Origin: CAZTWC01 sp964617105 [NCBI: uncultured Myxococcia bacterium] | Lineage (GTDB): Bacteria > CAZTWC01 | Assembly: GCA_964617105.1 (NCBI GenBank) | Contig: CAZTWC010000073.1 | Location: 1 to 13,974, forward strand | Direction of reading: 5' to 3' | DNA: 13,974 nt | Shown: piece after piece, positions 13,458 to 13,974 of the stretch | Layout of the letters: each line of letters begins with the position of its first letter | How positions within the stretch are numbered: position 1 is the first letter of the stretch | Position numbers and translations under genes: made by a program | Notes under the pieces: model-generated | Database searches by the model: none | Told to the model about the DNA's origin: nothing | Seen by the model: only the letters and a program-made list of their open reading frames with translations

Positions 13458-13913
13458 ATGGAAAAATATACCCTGGAAGAACTTCCTATTAACGTTTTGA
13501 TGTCTGCTTTGCCCCATCTAGTAAAAGGTGAGGTGGATGAAACCTATATCTACAACTTGATAGTAAACGATGATGATACTGATCGGGTTGCCCAGAATGA
13601 ATACTGGTTAAAAATCGAAAAGGGAGATTGTACTTATGGGGAGGGACATCTGGATGATCCGGAATCCACACTCTTTACAGTAAAAAGGGGCGGGTTGGAT
13701 ACGCTTATCGCCTTTCAGGTTCACGGTATGAAAGCCGCTATGAATGCTATGATGCTGGGCTATATCACTGCCTCCAATATTAAAAAAGCAGAAGCCTGGT
13801 TTAGACTCCTGGATATCGGTGAAGATGAACTGGTAGAAGCCTTGAAAAAGGCTGGCTATGAAATAACCGATACTGATATGGATATATTTGAGGATTTAAA
13901 ACTAGAAGATTAA
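13458..13913 (+). CDS. SCP2 (sterol carrier protein 2)-like lipid-binding protein
   Basis: A 151-residue soluble protein with no signal peptide. Residues about 15-112 fit the SCP2 fold: an N-terminal helix, a beta-sheet stretch (YIYNLIVND … EYWLKIEKGDCTYGEG), then DPESTLFTVKRGGLDTLIAFQ, MKAAMNAMMLGYITASNIKKAEAW and a final hydrophobic helix. This follows the family pattern in which a low-level-substrate loop is followed by a Met/Gly-rich 'G-x-l-k-i-x-G' type segment lining the lipid tunnel. SCP2-domain proteins bind acyl chains, acyl-CoAs or other lipids in the cytosol. The last 30 residues are acidic. ATG 13458 has AGGAG 7 bases upstream. The operator-like palindrome in its leader resembles fatty-acid-regulator sites, which suits a lipid role. 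The family call is probable, the ligand unknown. Confidence 0.75.
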   Translation: MEKYTLEELPINVLMSALPHLVKGEVDETYIYNLIVNDDDTDRVAQNEYWLKIEKGDCTYGEGHLDDPESTLFTVKRGGLDTLIAFQVHGMKAAMNAMMLGYITASNIKKAEAWFRLLDIGEDELVEALKKAGYEITDTDMDIFEDLKLED

Positions 13914-13919
13914 GGATGA

Positions 13920-13974
13920 GGGCGACGATTGCGGCGCATCTGCGTTGTTGCCCAAAACTATTTAATCCTCGACG
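13920..13974. repeat. GC-rich stem-loop, probable dispersed repeat cut by the window edge
   Basis: Right after the SCP2 gene the base composition turns GC-rich. GGGCGAC (13920-13926) pairs with GTTGCCC (13947-13953, one G-U), and an inner hairpin CGCA-TC-TGCG spans 13935-13944. The segment resembles REP-like elements with GCGGCGCATCTGCGTTGTTGCC that I recall in deltaproteobacterial intergenic regions. It could also serve as the 3' structure of the SCP2 transcript. The repeat status cannot be shown from one copy. Confidence 0.4.

Overview
The window looks like part of the chromosome of a Gram-negative bacterium of moderate to low GC, most likely from a deltaproteobacterial-type lineage (Desulfobacterota, Myxococcota or relatives). 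The hints are three lipoproteins with lipobox signal peptides (one with a vWA domain, one very Cys-rich), a periplasmic Spy/CpxP-like protein, a short membrane protein carrying only a HAMP domain, and an hrcA-dnaK-dnaJ cluster. No rRNA, tRNA, CRISPR array or intact mobile element was seen. The assignment rests on gene style, not on a marker gene.

Layout. Positions 90-431 hold a DUF192 gene. Convergent to it is a two-gene minus-strand operon (3163 to 492): a GT-C (ArnT/PMT-like) membrane glycosyltransferase followed by a UbiA-family enzyme resembling decaprenyl-phosphate phosphoribosyltransferase. Together they suggest a polyprenyl-phosphate-pentose donor and a transferase that uses such donors. 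Divergent from them, 3319-5047 is a compact plus-strand operon of ECF sigma factor, single-span probable anti-sigma factor and His/Met-rich periplasmic Spy-like protein, which looks like an envelope or metal stress sensing module. A Fur-box-like palindrome lies between the two operons.

Positions 5192-7368 encode a vWA (MIDAS) lipoprotein and a lipoprotein with 40 cysteines, preceded by a very good sigma-70 promoter enclosed by an 11-bp inverted repeat. Positions 7369-7626 hold no intact gene. They contain a truncated, probably dead higB toxin gene on the minus strand, with a perfect 19-bp-arm palindrome over its promoter. Next come a HAMP-domain membrane protein (minus) and a divergent lipoprotein of unknown function (8411-9232).

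Positions 13227 to 9247 (minus strand) carry hrcA-dnaK-dnaJ, tightly packed, with dnaK and dnaJ overlapping. grpE is absent from its usual place, no CIRCE element is visible upstream, DnaK lacks the usual acidic disordered tail and the DnaJ linker is not Gly/Phe-rich. Back-to-back with the hrcA promoter is a promoter for an SCP2-type lipid-binding protein gene (13458-13913). Its leader contains an operator-like palindrome resembling sites of fatty-acid-responsive TetR-family regulators. The last 55 bases look like the start of a GC-rich dispersed repeat cut off by the window edge. No gene-free stretch exceeds 300 bases.
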